Origin: Blastomonas aquatica
GTDB taxonomy: Bacteria; Pseudomonadota; Alphaproteobacteria; Sphingomonadales; Sphingomonadaceae
Length of the DNA: 64,000 nt
Assembly: GCF_014639875.1 (NCBI RefSeq)
Contig: NZ_BMGD01000003.1
Coordinates: forward strand, 248,001 to 312,000
Direction of reading: 5' to 3'
Part shown: positions 52,731-61,195 of the stretch, in pieces
Layout of the letters: every line of letters begins with the position of its first letter
How positions within the stretch are numbered: position 1 is the first letter of the stretch
Made by a program: the position numbers and the translations under genes
The notes under the pieces: generated by a model
What the model was told of the DNA's origin: nothing
Databases searched by the model: none
What the model saw: only the letters and a program-made list of their open reading frames with translations

Positions 52731-53828
52731 TCACTCGTCGCCGTAGATCGCCACGCTGTTGCTGCCATCGCTGCTCGCCATCCCGCGGAACATTCCCGGG
52801 GTGTCGAAGCTGTAACCCTGATGGCCCCAGGGGGTGAGGTATATGATCCCGCCCGATCCGCCCAATGCGCCCATTTCGCCGATAACAGCGTCCGCGATCT
52901 CCTGGACCTCGTCAGCATTCAGCGCGCCGGCGAGCAGGTCCTTGCGCGTCGCCGCGTCGAGCTTGCTCCCGCCGCGCTTGCCTTCCTGCGCCAGGAACTC
53001 GGCGCGTGCCTCGGCCTTGATGCGGATGCGGGTGCAGATTTCATGCGCAACGCCCACCCGGATGAAAAACTCGCCCGCGCCGGTAGCGGAAATCGCGCAA
53101 CTGCGATTGTCGGCATAGGTGCCCGCGCCGATCAGCGGTGAATCCCCGATGCGGCCGTAGCGCTTGCCGGTCAGGCCGCCGGTCGATGTGCCTGCCGCGA
53201 CATTGCCCTGCGCATCGCGCGCAACCGCGCCGACGGTGCCGTATTTCAGATCGACATCGAACCAGCCGACCTTCTTGGCCTTCAGTTCTTCAAGCTGCCG
53301 TTTGCGCTCGGGGGTGCCGAAATAGGCGTTGTCGACCTGCTCGAGACCTTGCTCGGCGGAAAACCGGTCCGCGCCTTCGCCCGACAGCAGCACGTGCGGG
53401 CTTTCATCCATCACCTTGCGCGCAAGCAGGATGGGGTTCTTGGTCTGGCTGGCACGCGCGATCGCACCGGCCTTGCGGTCTGCGCCATCCATTACCGCCG
53501 CGTCGAGCTCGTTGGTGCCCTCATAGGTGAAAACCGCGCCATGGCCGGCGTTGAAATTGGGGTCGTTTTCCAGGACCATGATCGCGGCCTGGACCGCGTC
53601 CATCGCTGCCCCGCCCGAGCTCAGCACATCGGATCCGGCCTCGAGCGCCTTGGCCAGCGCGGCACGGACCGCAGCGTCGGTTTCGGGCGAGATGCGTGAC
53701 CGTTCGAGGATCCCGGCGCCGCCATGGATCACCAGCGACCAGCCGGGTTCGGCAGCGGTGTCGGACGAGGCGGCGGCGGGAGTGGACAACGACATCATTA
53801 AGGCTCCAAACAGCAGGAACAGGCGCAT
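52731..53828 (-). CDS. Isoaspartyl peptidase/L-asparaginase, exported (Ntn hydrolase)
   Basis: A 365-aa Ntn-hydrolase precursor. A signal peptide (MRLFLLFGALMMSLSTPAAA) precedes VIHGGAGILERS. Autocleavage is expected between G197 and T198 in YGTVGAVARD, exposing the Thr nucleophile; AAGTSTGGLTGKRYGRIGDSP follows, the family's beta-subunit start. It removes isoAsp or acts on beta-Asp dipeptides. It is convergent with the DUF885 gene, with only 3 bases between the stops. Confidence 0.92.
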   Translation of the reverse strand: MRLFLLFGALMMSLSTPAAASSDTAAEPGWSLVIHGGAGILERSRISPETDAAVRAALAKALEAGSDVLSSGGAAMDAVQAAIMVLENDPNFNAGHGAVFTYEGTNELDAAVMDGADRKAGAIARASQTKNPILLARKVMDESPHVLLSGEGADRFSAEQGLEQVDNAYFGTPERKRQLEELKAKKVGWFDVDLKYGTVGAVARDAQGNVAAGTSTGGLTGKRYGRIGDSPLIGAGTYADNRSCAISATGAGEFFIRVGVAHEICTRIRIKAEARAEFLAQEGKRGGSKLDAATRKDLLAGALNADEVQEIADAVIGEMGALGGSGGIIYLTPWGHQGYSFDTPGMFRGMASSDGSNSVAIYGDE

Positions 53829-53975
53829 AGGACAGCTCCTTGGGTCAGGAGTGCGGATTAGGCGGGTTGGCAGCAGCGCGCAAATCAAGTTTCGTCATCA
53901 AGTGACGGTGGAAATGCAAGCGTCTATGCGGCAATGATTGGCACGGACGAAAGTTCCAGCCAACAGGGGGTGCGT

Positions 53976-54458
53976 ATGGCGCAGGTAGCAGCAGCGGCTG
54001 ATATCCAGATTGTCGAGGATGACCTGAGCGGGGGCGACATCATCGCGCTGCTCGAATATCACCTGGCCGAGATGGCGCGCCATTCGCCGATCTGCAGCGT
54101 CCACTCCTTCCCGGTCGAGCGACTTCGCGCGCCCGATGTCACCTTCTGGTCGATCCGGGTCGGGGGCGCCCTGGCAGGATGCGGTGCGCTCAAGCAGATC
54201 GACGCAACCCATGGTGAACTCAAGGCGATGCGCACCGACCCAGCGTTTCTGCGACAGGGGCTGGCCGAACGGATGCTGCTGCACCTGATCGCGCAGGCAC
54301 GGTTGCGCGGGTACACCCAGCTGAGCCTGGAAACCGGTTTGCCCGAGCCGTTTCAGCCGGCGCATGCGCTTTATCGCAAGCACGGCTTCGAGCGGTGTGC
54401 GCCGTTTGGCGACTACACCGAAGACCCGTTCAGCATGTGCATGACGCGCAGGCTGTGA
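53976..54458 (+). CDS. GNAT family N-acetyltransferase
   Basis: A 160-aa GNAT protein. FRQGLAERMLLHLIAQARLRGYTQLSLETG is the acetyl-CoA-binding region (from about residue 90), and AHALYRKHGFERCAPFGDY is the terminal motif. AGGGGG stands 5 bases before the chosen ATG; an ATG 14 codons upstream is open too. The substrate is unknown. It runs towards the DUF1176 gene (convergent). Confidence 0.85.
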   Translation: MAQVAAAADIQIVEDDLSGGDIIALLEYHLAEMARHSPICSVHSFPVERLRAPDVTFWSIRVGGALAGCGALKQIDATHGELKAMRTDPAFLRQGLAERMLLHLIAQARLRGYTQLSLETGLPEPFQPAHALYRKHGFERCAPFGDYTEDPFSMCMTRRL

Positions 54459-54464
54459 GCCCGC

Positions 54465-55502
54465 TCAGCGCACCAACAATACCTCGGTGGCCCACACGCG
54501 CGGCCATTCCCACACCCCGCGGCATTCGCCCATTTCGTGCTTTTCGCTGAGGTGGAACTTCTCGCCATCCCAGACATAGCTGCTGGCGACACCGCAATCA
54601 CCGATCCCGCGACCCTTGGCGCGGTCATAAAGCGTACCGGTTTCAGGCGCGAAATCGGCGTTGACCACCTGCGCCACCTGATCGTCGTCGCCCCAACCAG
54701 TGGCGCTATCGAACTTGGCGGGGGCAAATTCCCACCCTGCATTGGGGTCTTCCATTGGCCGGGTGGCGACCATCACCGCTGAACCGAAATTGTACGCGCC
54801 CGAATCGCAGGAGATCAGTACCAATGCCATGTCCAGCCCACCGCGTTGGCCCAGCGGGTGCACGGTATCTTCTACCCCCTCCATCCGGTATTCGCACCCG
54901 GTCTCGGCGATGATCTGGGGGTAACGCCTGAGATCAGGGAGCTCGGTGAGCTTTGAGGCAGCGCGCGCGGTCAGCTGCGGCAGTGCCGGGGGCAGGGCGC
55001 TATCGGGCTTTGTCCCCGTGGCGATGATCGCCCCGATGGTACCCGCGCGCTGCTGGACCGAATCCATGTAGCGCAAGGCCGCCGACGACCCGGCGAGCGA
55101 AACCGGCAGGGGCTTGCCATCGGAAAGAATGAGCGATGCGTTGCTGCCGCTTGCGAGCATTCGCGCGATCGCCAGCGACTGCGCTTCGTCGAGCCGTGTG
55201 TCGCCCTCGGCATCTGGCGATCCGGCGAGCAATGGGCGTGCATCGATCTTCAGCCTGGCAGGACCGCTCGCCATGTCCTCGCCCGGCGTGAGTTGGATGC
55301 GGAGCGGCGCGTGGGGGCCGCCACCGCGATGAATCCGCAGCGCCATCGCACCTGTGAAATCGCCATCAACCGGGCCCAACGTTCCCGCCTCGCACGACCA
55401 GACATTATCGCAGGCAACATACCAATCCTTGAACACCTTGACCTCGCCGGGGACGGGTGCGGAAGCAGCAGCGGTAGCAGCGAGAAGCAGGGCGGATAGC
55501 AT
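54465..55502 (-). CDS. DUF1176 domain-containing exported protein
   Basis: A 345-aa protein with a signal peptide MLSALLLAATAAASAPVPG. The DUF1176 hallmark is the N-terminal VFKDWYVACDNVWSCEAGTLG with two Cys. There are two further Cys, ETGCEY and ISCDSG, and a C-terminal segment with GIGDCGVASSYVWDGEKFHL. It is probably periplasmic; the function is not known. Confidence 0.85.
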   Translation of the reverse strand: MLSALLLAATAAASAPVPGEVKVFKDWYVACDNVWSCEAGTLGPVDGDFTGAMALRIHRGGGPHAPLRIQLTPGEDMASGPARLKIDARPLLAGSPDAEGDTRLDEAQSLAIARMLASGSNASLILSDGKPLPVSLAGSSAALRYMDSVQQRAGTIGAIIATGTKPDSALPPALPQLTARAASKLTELPDLRRYPQIIAETGCEYRMEGVEDTVHPLGQRGGLDMALVLISCDSGAYNFGSAVMVATRPMEDPNAGWEFAPAKFDSATGWGDDDQVAQVVNADFAPETGTLYDRAKGRGIGDCGVASSYVWDGEKFHLSEKHEMGECRGVWEWPRVWATEVLLVR

Positions 55503-55587
55503 GACGGTGTTCGATCCTAGCCAGAGACGAAATCATCGGTTATGCGGCGGGCCTATCCTATTCCTGCGGCACCAGAAAGAGGCACTT

Positions 55588-56457
55588 ATGGACAAAATGG
55601 CAGTTATCGGCGCGGGCCAGATGGGCGCAGGGATTGCGCAGGTCAGCGCGCAGGCGGGCATCCACGTGTTCCTCTCCGACGTATCGGTCGAGCTTGCCGA
55701 AAAGGGCAAGGCGGGCATCGCCAAGCAGCTGGCGCGCGCGGTCGAGAAGGGCAAGCTCGAGGCGAACGATGCGGACGCTGCGCTGGCGCGGATCGAGCCG
55801 GTGGGTGACTATGCGCCGATGGCCGAGGCCGGCCTGATCATCGAGGCGGCAACCGAGCGCGAGGACATCAAGCGTACGATCTTCGAGAACGTCGGCAAGG
55901 TGCTGGCGTCCGATGCGATTCTGGCAAGCAACACCTCGTCGATCCCGATCACCCGGATGGCGGCCGCCACGACGGATGCGTCACGCTTTGTCGGCGTGCA
56001 CTTCTTCAATCCGGTCCCGGTCATGGGGCTGATCGAGCTGATCCGGGGCCTTGCGACCTCTGACGCGACGGTCGATTTTGTCCGCGCTTACGCGGAGCGG
56101 ATCGGCAAGCGCGTGGTGCAGGCCAACGATGCGCCGGGCTTCATCGTCAATCGCATCCTGCTGCCGATGCTCAACGAAGCGTGCTTCGCGCTGGGCGAGG
56201 GCGTGGCGACGATCGAAGACATCGACGCTGCGGTGCAATTAGGGCTCAACCACCCGATGGGTCCGCTGACGCTGGCCGATTTCATCGGGCTCGATACCTG
56301 CCTCAGCATCACGCAGGTGCTACACAGCTCGACCGGCGACCCCAAGTTCCGCCCTGCGCCCTTGCTGGTGAAATATGTCGAGGCCGGATGGCTGGGCCGG
56401 AAGGTCAAGCGCGGGTTCTATGACTATTCGGGCGAAACCCCGGTACCGACCCGCTGA
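55588..56457 (+). CDS. 3-hydroxybutyryl-CoA dehydrogenase
   Basis: A 289-aa 3-hydroxyacyl-CoA dehydrogenase. The N terminus MDKMAVIGAGQMGAGIAQV is the NAD-binding loop. GVHFFNPVPVMGLIELI holds the catalytic His, and NDAPGFIVNRIL and LNHPMGPLTLADFIGLD are signature segments. It acts in short-chain acyl-CoA or polyhydroxybutyrate-related metabolism. In-frame codons before this start extend into the upstream gene and have no match. Confidence 0.94.
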   Translation: MDKMAVIGAGQMGAGIAQVSAQAGIHVFLSDVSVELAEKGKAGIAKQLARAVEKGKLEANDADAALARIEPVGDYAPMAEAGLIIEAATEREDIKRTIFENVGKVLASDAILASNTSSIPITRMAAATTDASRFVGVHFFNPVPVMGLIELIRGLATSDATVDFVRAYAERIGKRVVQANDAPGFIVNRILLPMLNEACFALGEGVATIEDIDAAVQLGLNHPMGPLTLADFIGLDTCLSITQVLHSSTGDPKFRPAPLLVKYVEAGWLGRKVKRGFYDYSGETPVPTR

Positions 56458-56541
56458 TCCGCCAGAAGGCTGACAGGCGCGCCAAAACACGGTATGCTTG
56501 CGCTTTCCGGGGCGCGCCGACAGCCTTTTAGGAGATCTTCA

Positions 56542-57207
56542 ATGACCGCCCATCCGCTCAAGATCGATATCGTGTCCGACGTGGTCTGCCCGTGGTGCAT
56601 CATCGGCTACAAGCAGCTGCGAAAGGCGCTCGAAATTATCGGTGATGAGGTTGAGCCGCAGATCACCTGGCACCCGTTCGAGCTCAACCCCCAAATGGCG
56701 CCCGAGGGCGAGGCGATCTCAGAGCATGTCGCGCGCAAGTACGGTGCGTCGCCCGAACAGAGCGCAGCCAACCGCTCGCGGCTGCAGGAAACCGGCGATA
56801 GGCTGGGTTTTGCGTTCAACCACAGCCCCGGAATGCGGATCTACAACACCTTCAAGGCACACCAGCTGCTCACCTGGGCCGGCGAAACCCAGGGTAGCGA
56901 CGCGCAGACGCGGCTGAAGATGGCGTTTTTTGCGGCGTATTTTCAGGACAATCGCGATGTCAGCGATGAAGACGTGCTGCTCAATGTCGTCGCCGATGTC
57001 GGGCTGGATCCGGAAGATGGCCGCGCGGTGCTCAACGACCCCGACAACGAAGCTGCGGTCCGTTCGCATCTCGATCACTGGATCGAACAGGGCATCAGCG
57101 GTGTTCCGGCGATCATCTTCGACGGCAAATACCTGGTCCCCGGCGCGCAGGAAGCCGAGACCTTCGTCAACGTGATCCGCAAGGTCCGCGAAAAGGCGAT
57201 GGCTTGA
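56542..57207 (+). CDS. DsbA family oxidoreductase (FrnE-like)
   Basis: A 221-aa thioredoxin-fold protein. The active site VVCPWCIIG (C16, C19) sits right at the N terminus; no signal peptide, so cytoplasmic. A helical insert follows, and the conserved cis-Pro loop is SGVPAIIFDGKYLVPGAQ. FrnE-type proteins act as thiol isomerases or glutathione-like transferases. TTTAGGAGAT precedes the ATG. Confidence 0.9.
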   Translation: MTAHPLKIDIVSDVVCPWCIIGYKQLRKALEIIGDEVEPQITWHPFELNPQMAPEGEAISEHVARKYGASPEQSAANRSRLQETGDRLGFAFNHSPGMRIYNTFKAHQLLTWAGETQGSDAQTRLKMAFFAAYFQDNRDVSDEDVLLNVVADVGLDPEDGRAVLNDPDNEAAVRSHLDHWIEQGISGVPAIIFDGKYLVPGAQEAETFVNVIRKVREKAMA

Positions 57208-57284
57208 GGCGATGAACCGGAGGTCTCCCACCAACCTCCGCTCAGCATGAGCCTGTCAGAGGCCCCGCGGTCCGTTAGATACGT

Positions 57285-57375
57285 CGTCACCCTGAACTTG
57301 TTTCAGGGCCCATTTCTCTCAACGTAGCTTCAGTGATCGGGGCACTATGGCTCCTGAAACAAGTTCAGGATGACG
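57285..57375. repeat. Family D palindromic repeat
   Basis: A 91-base imperfect palindrome. Outer arms begin CGTCACCCTGAACTTG and end CAAGTTCAGGATGACG. Inside are CCTGAACTTGTTTCAGG and its counterpart CTGAAACAAGTTCAGG. A half copy lies at 44-66. It fills the gap between the DsbA-like and DUF1489 genes. Confidence 0.85.
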
Positions 57376-57401
57376 AAAAAGGGAGGACATTTGGCAGCCT
57401 C

Positions 57402-57803
57402 TCAAACCAACCCTAATCTTGCCAGTTCGCCCAGCATATCTGCCGGCATCGCATCGACATCGGCGCTGCCGTCGCCCAAATCCGCAGGTGCATCGGCTTC
57501 CTCAAGATAGCGCCAGCCCTGGTGCGCGCGGCGGGGGATGGACTGCACTGCGATCAGCCGGGGCTCGATCCTGATCCAGTAGCGGCCCTGGCCGTTGTCC
57601 ATGAAGCCGAGCAGCGGACTGCGGCCGATAATCGCCTTGTTGAAGATCCAGAACAGCGATCCACCCGCCATCTCCTCGTGCCGCTTGGGCATATAGCGTG
57701 TGGTCAGCCGTGCCTCCCCGAGCGGAGCATGGCTCTCGATCCATTGCCGCAGCGAAGTCACGCTGGTCGCGCCGAACGCGATCTTGGTCATCCCGAGCGC
57801 CAT
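57402..57803 (-). CDS. DUF1489 family protein
   Basis: A 133-aa alphaproteobacterial DUF1489 protein. Seen are LTTRYMPKRHEEMAGGSLFWI, IIGRSPLLGF and HQGWRYLE, the family's conserved run. The function is not established. It begins 4 bases after the mgtE stop, so it is cotranscribed with mgtE. An ATG four codons downstream is a possible alternative start. Confidence 0.85.
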   Translation of the reverse strand: MALGMTKIAFGATSVTSLRQWIESHAPLGEARLTTRYMPKRHEEMAGGSLFWIFNKAIIGRSPLLGFMDNGQGRYWIRIEPRLIAVQSIPRRAHQGWRYLEEADAPADLGDGSADVDAMPADMLGELARLGLV

Positions 57804-57807
57804 GGCT

Positions 57808-59235
57808 TCAGAAACTCGCTAGGCCGCTGGCGACAGCGAGGCCCAGAAACGCCAGAAAGCCCATCGAATCGGTGATCATGGTGACGAACACCGAGCTGGC
57901 GACCGCAGGGTCCTGTTCAAGCCGGTCGAGGGTGACCGGCACAATGACACCCGCCATGCCTGCAATGATGATGTTGACGAGGATCGCCACCGCGATCACC
58001 CCGCCCAGCATCACGTCGGCGAACACGAGCGCGGTTCCGATCCCGGTCAGCACCGCAACTGTGGCACCGTTGAGCACCGCGATCCGCAGTTCGCGTGCCA
58101 CGATGCGCCGGGTGTTCGATTCGGTGAGCTGGTTCATCGCCAGCGCGCGAACCGCGACCGCCATGGTCTGCGTGCCGGCATTGCCGCCGACCGACGCCAC
58201 GATCGGCATCAGCACCGCGAGCGCGACAAGTTGCTCGATCGCGCCGCCGAACAGAGCGATGATGCTGCTGGCGACCAGCGCGGTGCCCAGGTTGGCGATC
58301 AGCCAGCGCACCCGGCTGCTGTACGACTGGCGGATCGGTTCGTTGATGTCGCCTTCGCCCGCGCCGGACATCCGCAGGATATCCTCGCCTGCCTCTTCCT
58401 GGACGATGTGGATGATGTCATCGACGGTGATCTGGCCGACGAGGCGTCCTGCGCCGTCGATCACCGCGGCCGAGATAAGCGCATATTTCTGGAAGCGCAG
58501 CGCGACCTCTTCCTGATCCATATCGGTGGGGATCAGCGTCTGGTCGCGCTTCATCACATCGGCAAGCGCGATATGCCGGGGGGTGCGCAGGATCCAGCTG
58601 AGCTGGCAGGTGCCGACCGGGCGATGCTGCGGGTCGACGATGAAGATTTCCCAGAACTCGGTGGTCAGATCGGCATGTTCGCGCAGGTAATCGATCAGCT
58701 GGCCGACGTTCATATGCTCCGGCACCGCGACCAGATCGCGTTGCATCAGGCGACCGGCGGATTCCTCGGGGAACGAGAGCGCATCGACGATCGCGGCGCG
58801 ATCGGCCGGTTCCAGCTCGGCGAGCACCGCGCGCTGGTCGGCCTCCTCCATCTCCTCGATGATCGCGACCGCGTCGTCGGTCTCGAGTTGCCCGGCCAGT
58901 TCCGCCACCTGCGCTGCGGGTAGGGCGTCGATCACGTCGTCGCGGACATAATCGTTGAGCTCGGTCAGCACATCGGCGCCCAGCAGATCGGTGATTGCGC
59001 GTGCCAGCGGCCCGCGATACTCGCGCTGCACCAGCTCGAACAGATCGGCGATGTCGGCGGGATGCAGCGGCTCTACCAGATCATAGACGGTCTCCTCCTC
59101 ACCCTCGTCCAGCGCGTTGCATACCTGGCTGACGAAGCCGGGCAGCAGCCGGTTATCGTCGTCCAGGCTGGTGCTGGCATCAGAGCCATCATGGGGTGCG
59201 TAGTCGCGGAGCTGGGCATCGGTCTGTTCGGTCAC
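57808..59235 (-). CDS. mgtE: Magnesium transporter MgtE
   Basis: A 475-aa Mg2+ channel. The N-terminal helical domain is followed by two CBS domains (residues about 155-270: LMQRDLVAVPEHMNVGQLIDYL and LVGQITVDDIIHIV). Five C-terminal transmembrane helices lie after residue 310; the pore stretch VGGNAGTQTMAVAVRALA contains the conserved GNxGTQ, and IIAGMAGVIVP and a final helix follow. It starts with GTG, with AAGGAG 6 bases before; a nearby ATG is out of frame. No Mg riboswitch was evident upstream. Confidence 0.94.
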   Translation of the reverse strand: MTEQTDAQLRDYAPHDGSDASTSLDDDNRLLPGFVSQVCNALDEGEEETVYDLVEPLHPADIADLFELVQREYRGPLARAITDLLGADVLTELNDYVRDDVIDALPAAQVAELAGQLETDDAVAIIEEMEEADQRAVLAELEPADRAAIVDALSFPEESAGRLMQRDLVAVPEHMNVGQLIDYLREHADLTTEFWEIFIVDPQHRPVGTCQLSWILRTPRHIALADVMKRDQTLIPTDMDQEEVALRFQKYALISAAVIDGAGRLVGQITVDDIIHIVQEEAGEDILRMSGAGEGDINEPIRQSYSSRVRWLIANLGTALVASSIIALFGGAIEQLVALAVLMPIVASVGGNAGTQTMAVAVRALAMNQLTESNTRRIVARELRIAVLNGATVAVLTGIGTALVFADVMLGGVIAVAILVNIIIAGMAGVIVPVTLDRLEQDPAVASSVFVTMITDSMGFLAFLGLAVASGLASF

Positions 59236-59405
59236 ATGCCGCTCCTTTCTGGCTGGGTGAGGGTGCGCCCGGGGCGCAATCGCCAGTGTGTGGCGGTTCG
59301 CACCTGCAAAAGCAATCCCGATACGGTGGGTGTTGGCAGGGGTGACATTCGCCTGCGCGTCGCTATATCGGCCGCACCAATTCTCGTGCCATCAAAGGAC
59401 TGCAT

Positions 59406-59858
59406 ATGACCGCTGAGACGCTTACCCTTCACCTTCAGGACGGCGGCGATGTCGTCATCAAGCTGCGCCCCGACCTCGCTCCCGGCCACGTCGAGCGCAT
59501 CGTCGAACTCGCCAACGAAGGCTTCTACAACGGCGTGAAGTTCCACCGCGTGATCGCAGGCTTCATGGCGCAGGGTGGCTGCCCCAACGGCACCGGCACC
59601 GGCGGATCGAAGAAGCCCGATCTGAAGCAGGAATTCAACGACGAACCCCATGTCGAAGGCATCTGCTCGATGGCGCGCACGATGGACCCGAACAGCGCGA
59701 ACAGCCAGTTCTTCATCTGCCTCGCCGATGCAGGCTTTCTCGATCGCCAGTACACCGTCTGGGGCCAGGTTGTCGAAGGTATGGAACACGTTCATGCGCT
59801 TCCCAAGGGTGAACCGCCGGCAAAGCCTGGTGTGATCGCATCGGCAACGGTGGCCTGA
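59406..59858 (+). CDS. Peptidyl-prolyl cis-trans isomerase, cyclophilin type
   Basis: A 150-aa single-domain cyclophilin. Active-site residues are visible in VKFHRVIAGFMAQGGCPNG (His-Arg), ICSMARTMDPNSANSQFFICLAD and a Trp near VWGQVVEGM. No signal peptide, so cytoplasmic. It catalyses proline isomerisation in protein folding. A strong terminator follows at 59881. It is divergent from mgtE. Confidence 0.95.
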   Translation: MTAETLTLHLQDGGDVVIKLRPDLAPGHVERIVELANEGFYNGVKFHRVIAGFMAQGGCPNGTGTGGSKKPDLKQEFNDEPHVEGICSMARTMDPNSANSQFFICLADAGFLDRQYTVWGQVVEGMEHVHALPKGEPPAKPGVIASATVA

Positions 59859-59880
59859 TCTGCTAATCTAAGATTGAAGA

Positions 59881-59909
59881 AGCCCTCCTGGAAACGGGAG
59901 GGCTTTTTT
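59881..59909 (+). terminator. Rho-independent terminator after the cyclophilin gene
   Basis: An 8-base-pair stem AGCCCTCC / GGAGGGCT with a loop of eight bases, then TTTTT. It lies 22 bases after the cyclophilin stop; its T run reaches the stop codon of the LysR gene on the other strand. Confidence 0.9.
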
Positions 59910-60804
59910 ATATGTCTGCCTCGACCAGCCAGTCGTGGAACAGCCGCACGGCGCGGGTTTCCAGTGCGCGCGGCTTGCACACGAACCAATAGCTATACGG
60001 GCTTTCGACCCGTACATCGAACAGCTTGGCCAGCCTTTTATCGCCCGAGCGGGTGAGGTGATCGTCATGCATGATCGCGATCCCCAGCCCTTGCGCGGCG
60101 GCTTCGAGCATCAACGGTCCGCTGTCGATATGATCGATTGACGCAGGCTGCAGATCATTGAGTTGCAGCGCCTGCTTCCAGGCATCGAACGATTCCGGCA
60201 TGTCGTTGTGGATCAGGATCGTCTGGCGGTTGAGTTGTGCCAGATCGGGGGTCGATCCCAGGCTCTCGACCAGCTCCGCCGAGGCAATGGCGTAGACATA
60301 GTTGCGATCGAGCCGTACCGAGTGCAGCGCAGGATCGGGGTTTTCAGACAGGATGATCGCGGCATCGAGCGTATCGCCCAGCCGGGCCTCGCCATGGCCG
60401 GACGTATCGACATCAATGTGCAGCAGCGGATACAGCCTGCGCAATTCGCCCAGCCGCGGGACGAGCCGCTGGCTGCCGAACAGCGGCAACATGCCAAGCC
60501 TCAGACGCAGTACCCGGCTATCATCCATGTGCGCGGCGACCGCATCGGCCAGTGCGTCGATTGCAGGAGCGACACTGGCGAACAAGGCTTCGCCTGCTTC
60601 ATTGAGCTTGAGCTGCTGGTTATGCCGTTTGAACAATTTCTTGCCGACAAAGTCTTCAAGCCCGCCAATCCGGCGACTCAACGCCGAAGGGGAGAGCGCA
60701 AGTTCGCTGGCGGCCGCTTTCGCAGAGCCGAGTCGCGCGACGCGCAAAAACGCTTCGAGGGATCGCAGGGGGGGAAGTCTTCGCATGGCCATAGTCGACC
60801 GCAT
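59908..60804 (-). CDS. LysR family regulator (GcvA-like)
   Basis: A 298-aa LysR protein of the GcvA/AmpR type. The N-terminal helix-turn-helix is in LEAFLRVARLGSAKAAASELALSPSALSRRIGGLE, followed by GKKLFKRHNQ. The effector domain lies C-terminal. ATGs at 60804, 60792 and 60786 are possible, none with a clear Shine-Dalgarno sequence. A TTGCAC/GTGCAA dyad right upstream suggests autoregulation. The target gene is unclear, though a candidate sRNA stands upstream on the other strand. Confidence 0.88.
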   Translation of the reverse strand: MRSTMAMRRLPPLRSLEAFLRVARLGSAKAAASELALSPSALSRRIGGLEDFVGKKLFKRHNQQLKLNEAGEALFASVAPAIDALADAVAAHMDDSRVLRLRLGMLPLFGSQRLVPRLGELRRLYPLLHIDVDTSGHGEARLGDTLDAAIILSENPDPALHSVRLDRNYVYAIASAELVESLGSTPDLAQLNRQTILIHNDMPESFDAWKQALQLNDLQPASIDHIDSGPLMLEAAAQGLGIAIMHDDHLTRSGDKRLAKLFDVRVESPYSYWFVCKPRALETRAVRLFHDWLVEADI

Positions 60805-60805
60805 T

Positions 60806-60885
60806 ATTGCACTGCAGCGGAAATGTGCAATTGCAAATGTCGCGAGCAGTGCGGTTTTGCGTCACTTCAGTTGCACTCTTTGCAA
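60806..60885. promoter_or_regulatory. Clustered TTGCA dyads upstream of the LysR gene
   Basis: ATTGCAC-N12-GTGCAAT at 60806-60831 and TTGCA-N5-TGCAA at 60871-60885. The spacing and half-site size fit LysR-type operators. A third, CTTTGCA-N6-TGCAAAG, lies at 61100-61119. Binding is inferred only. Confidence 0.5.
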
Positions 60886-60937
60886 CTTTGGCGGGTTATT
60901 TCGCACTTGCACAATCAGGGCCACTGACCCATATTGA

Positions 60938-61004
60938 TCATGCCTTTCAGGCATCCTCTCCTAAAAACTTTATCGGGTCAGCCTTCGGGCTGGCCCTTTT
61001 TTTT
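60938..61004 (+). ncRNA. Candidate small RNA with 3' terminator
   Basis: No coding gene lies here, yet a compact RNA layout is visible. A 5' hairpin ATGCCT-TTC-AGGCAT (60940-60954) is followed by an unpaired pyrimidine-rich stretch (CCTCTCCTAAAAACTTTATC), then a terminator hairpin with TTCG loop and eight T residues (60975-61004). Possible promoter: TTGCAC at 60907 and CATATT/TATTGA about 17 bases on. The TCCTCTCCT run could pair with Shine-Dalgarno sequences. This resembles trans-acting sRNAs, but no known family was recognised. Confidence 0.4.
60975..61004 (+). terminator. Rho-independent terminator, orphan
   Basis: GGGTCAGCC-TTCG-GGCTGGCCC followed by eight T residues. No coding gene ends just upstream on this strand, which is why it is read as the 3' end of the candidate sRNA. 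Confidence 0.85.
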
Positions 61005-61195
61005 GCTTATTGGAGCCTGCAGCGGGGGCCTAACCAATTGCATCGGACTTGGCAAACCCTTTGATTTCGTTGGGGTTCACGGTGTCAGGAGGGTCATATC
61101 TTTGCACACGATTGCAAAGTCTGGCTGTCTACCGGTGTCATCGAGGCGCGGCAGATCGGTCGCGACGTTTGCTGAAAAGTGATTCGGTTCGCGAC
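61005..61195. promoter_or_regulatory. 191-base gap with a perfect TTGCA dyad
   Basis: No gene seen. CTTTGCA-CACGAT-TGCAAAG at 61100-61119 is a perfect 7-base dyad sharing the TTGCA core with the dyads near the LysR start. It lies downstream of the DUF4112 stop on that gene's strand, so it is not an obvious DUF4112 operator. Confidence 0.45.

Noticed and set aside
57208-57401. Possible small gene between the DsbA-like and DUF1489 genes
   Set aside because: The interval is explained by the family D palindrome; no frame shows protein features.
61023-61080. Possible tRNA or tmRNA remnant (TTGCATCGG..GGGGTTC)
   Set aside because: No cloverleaf could be drawn; acceptor and D arms are missing.
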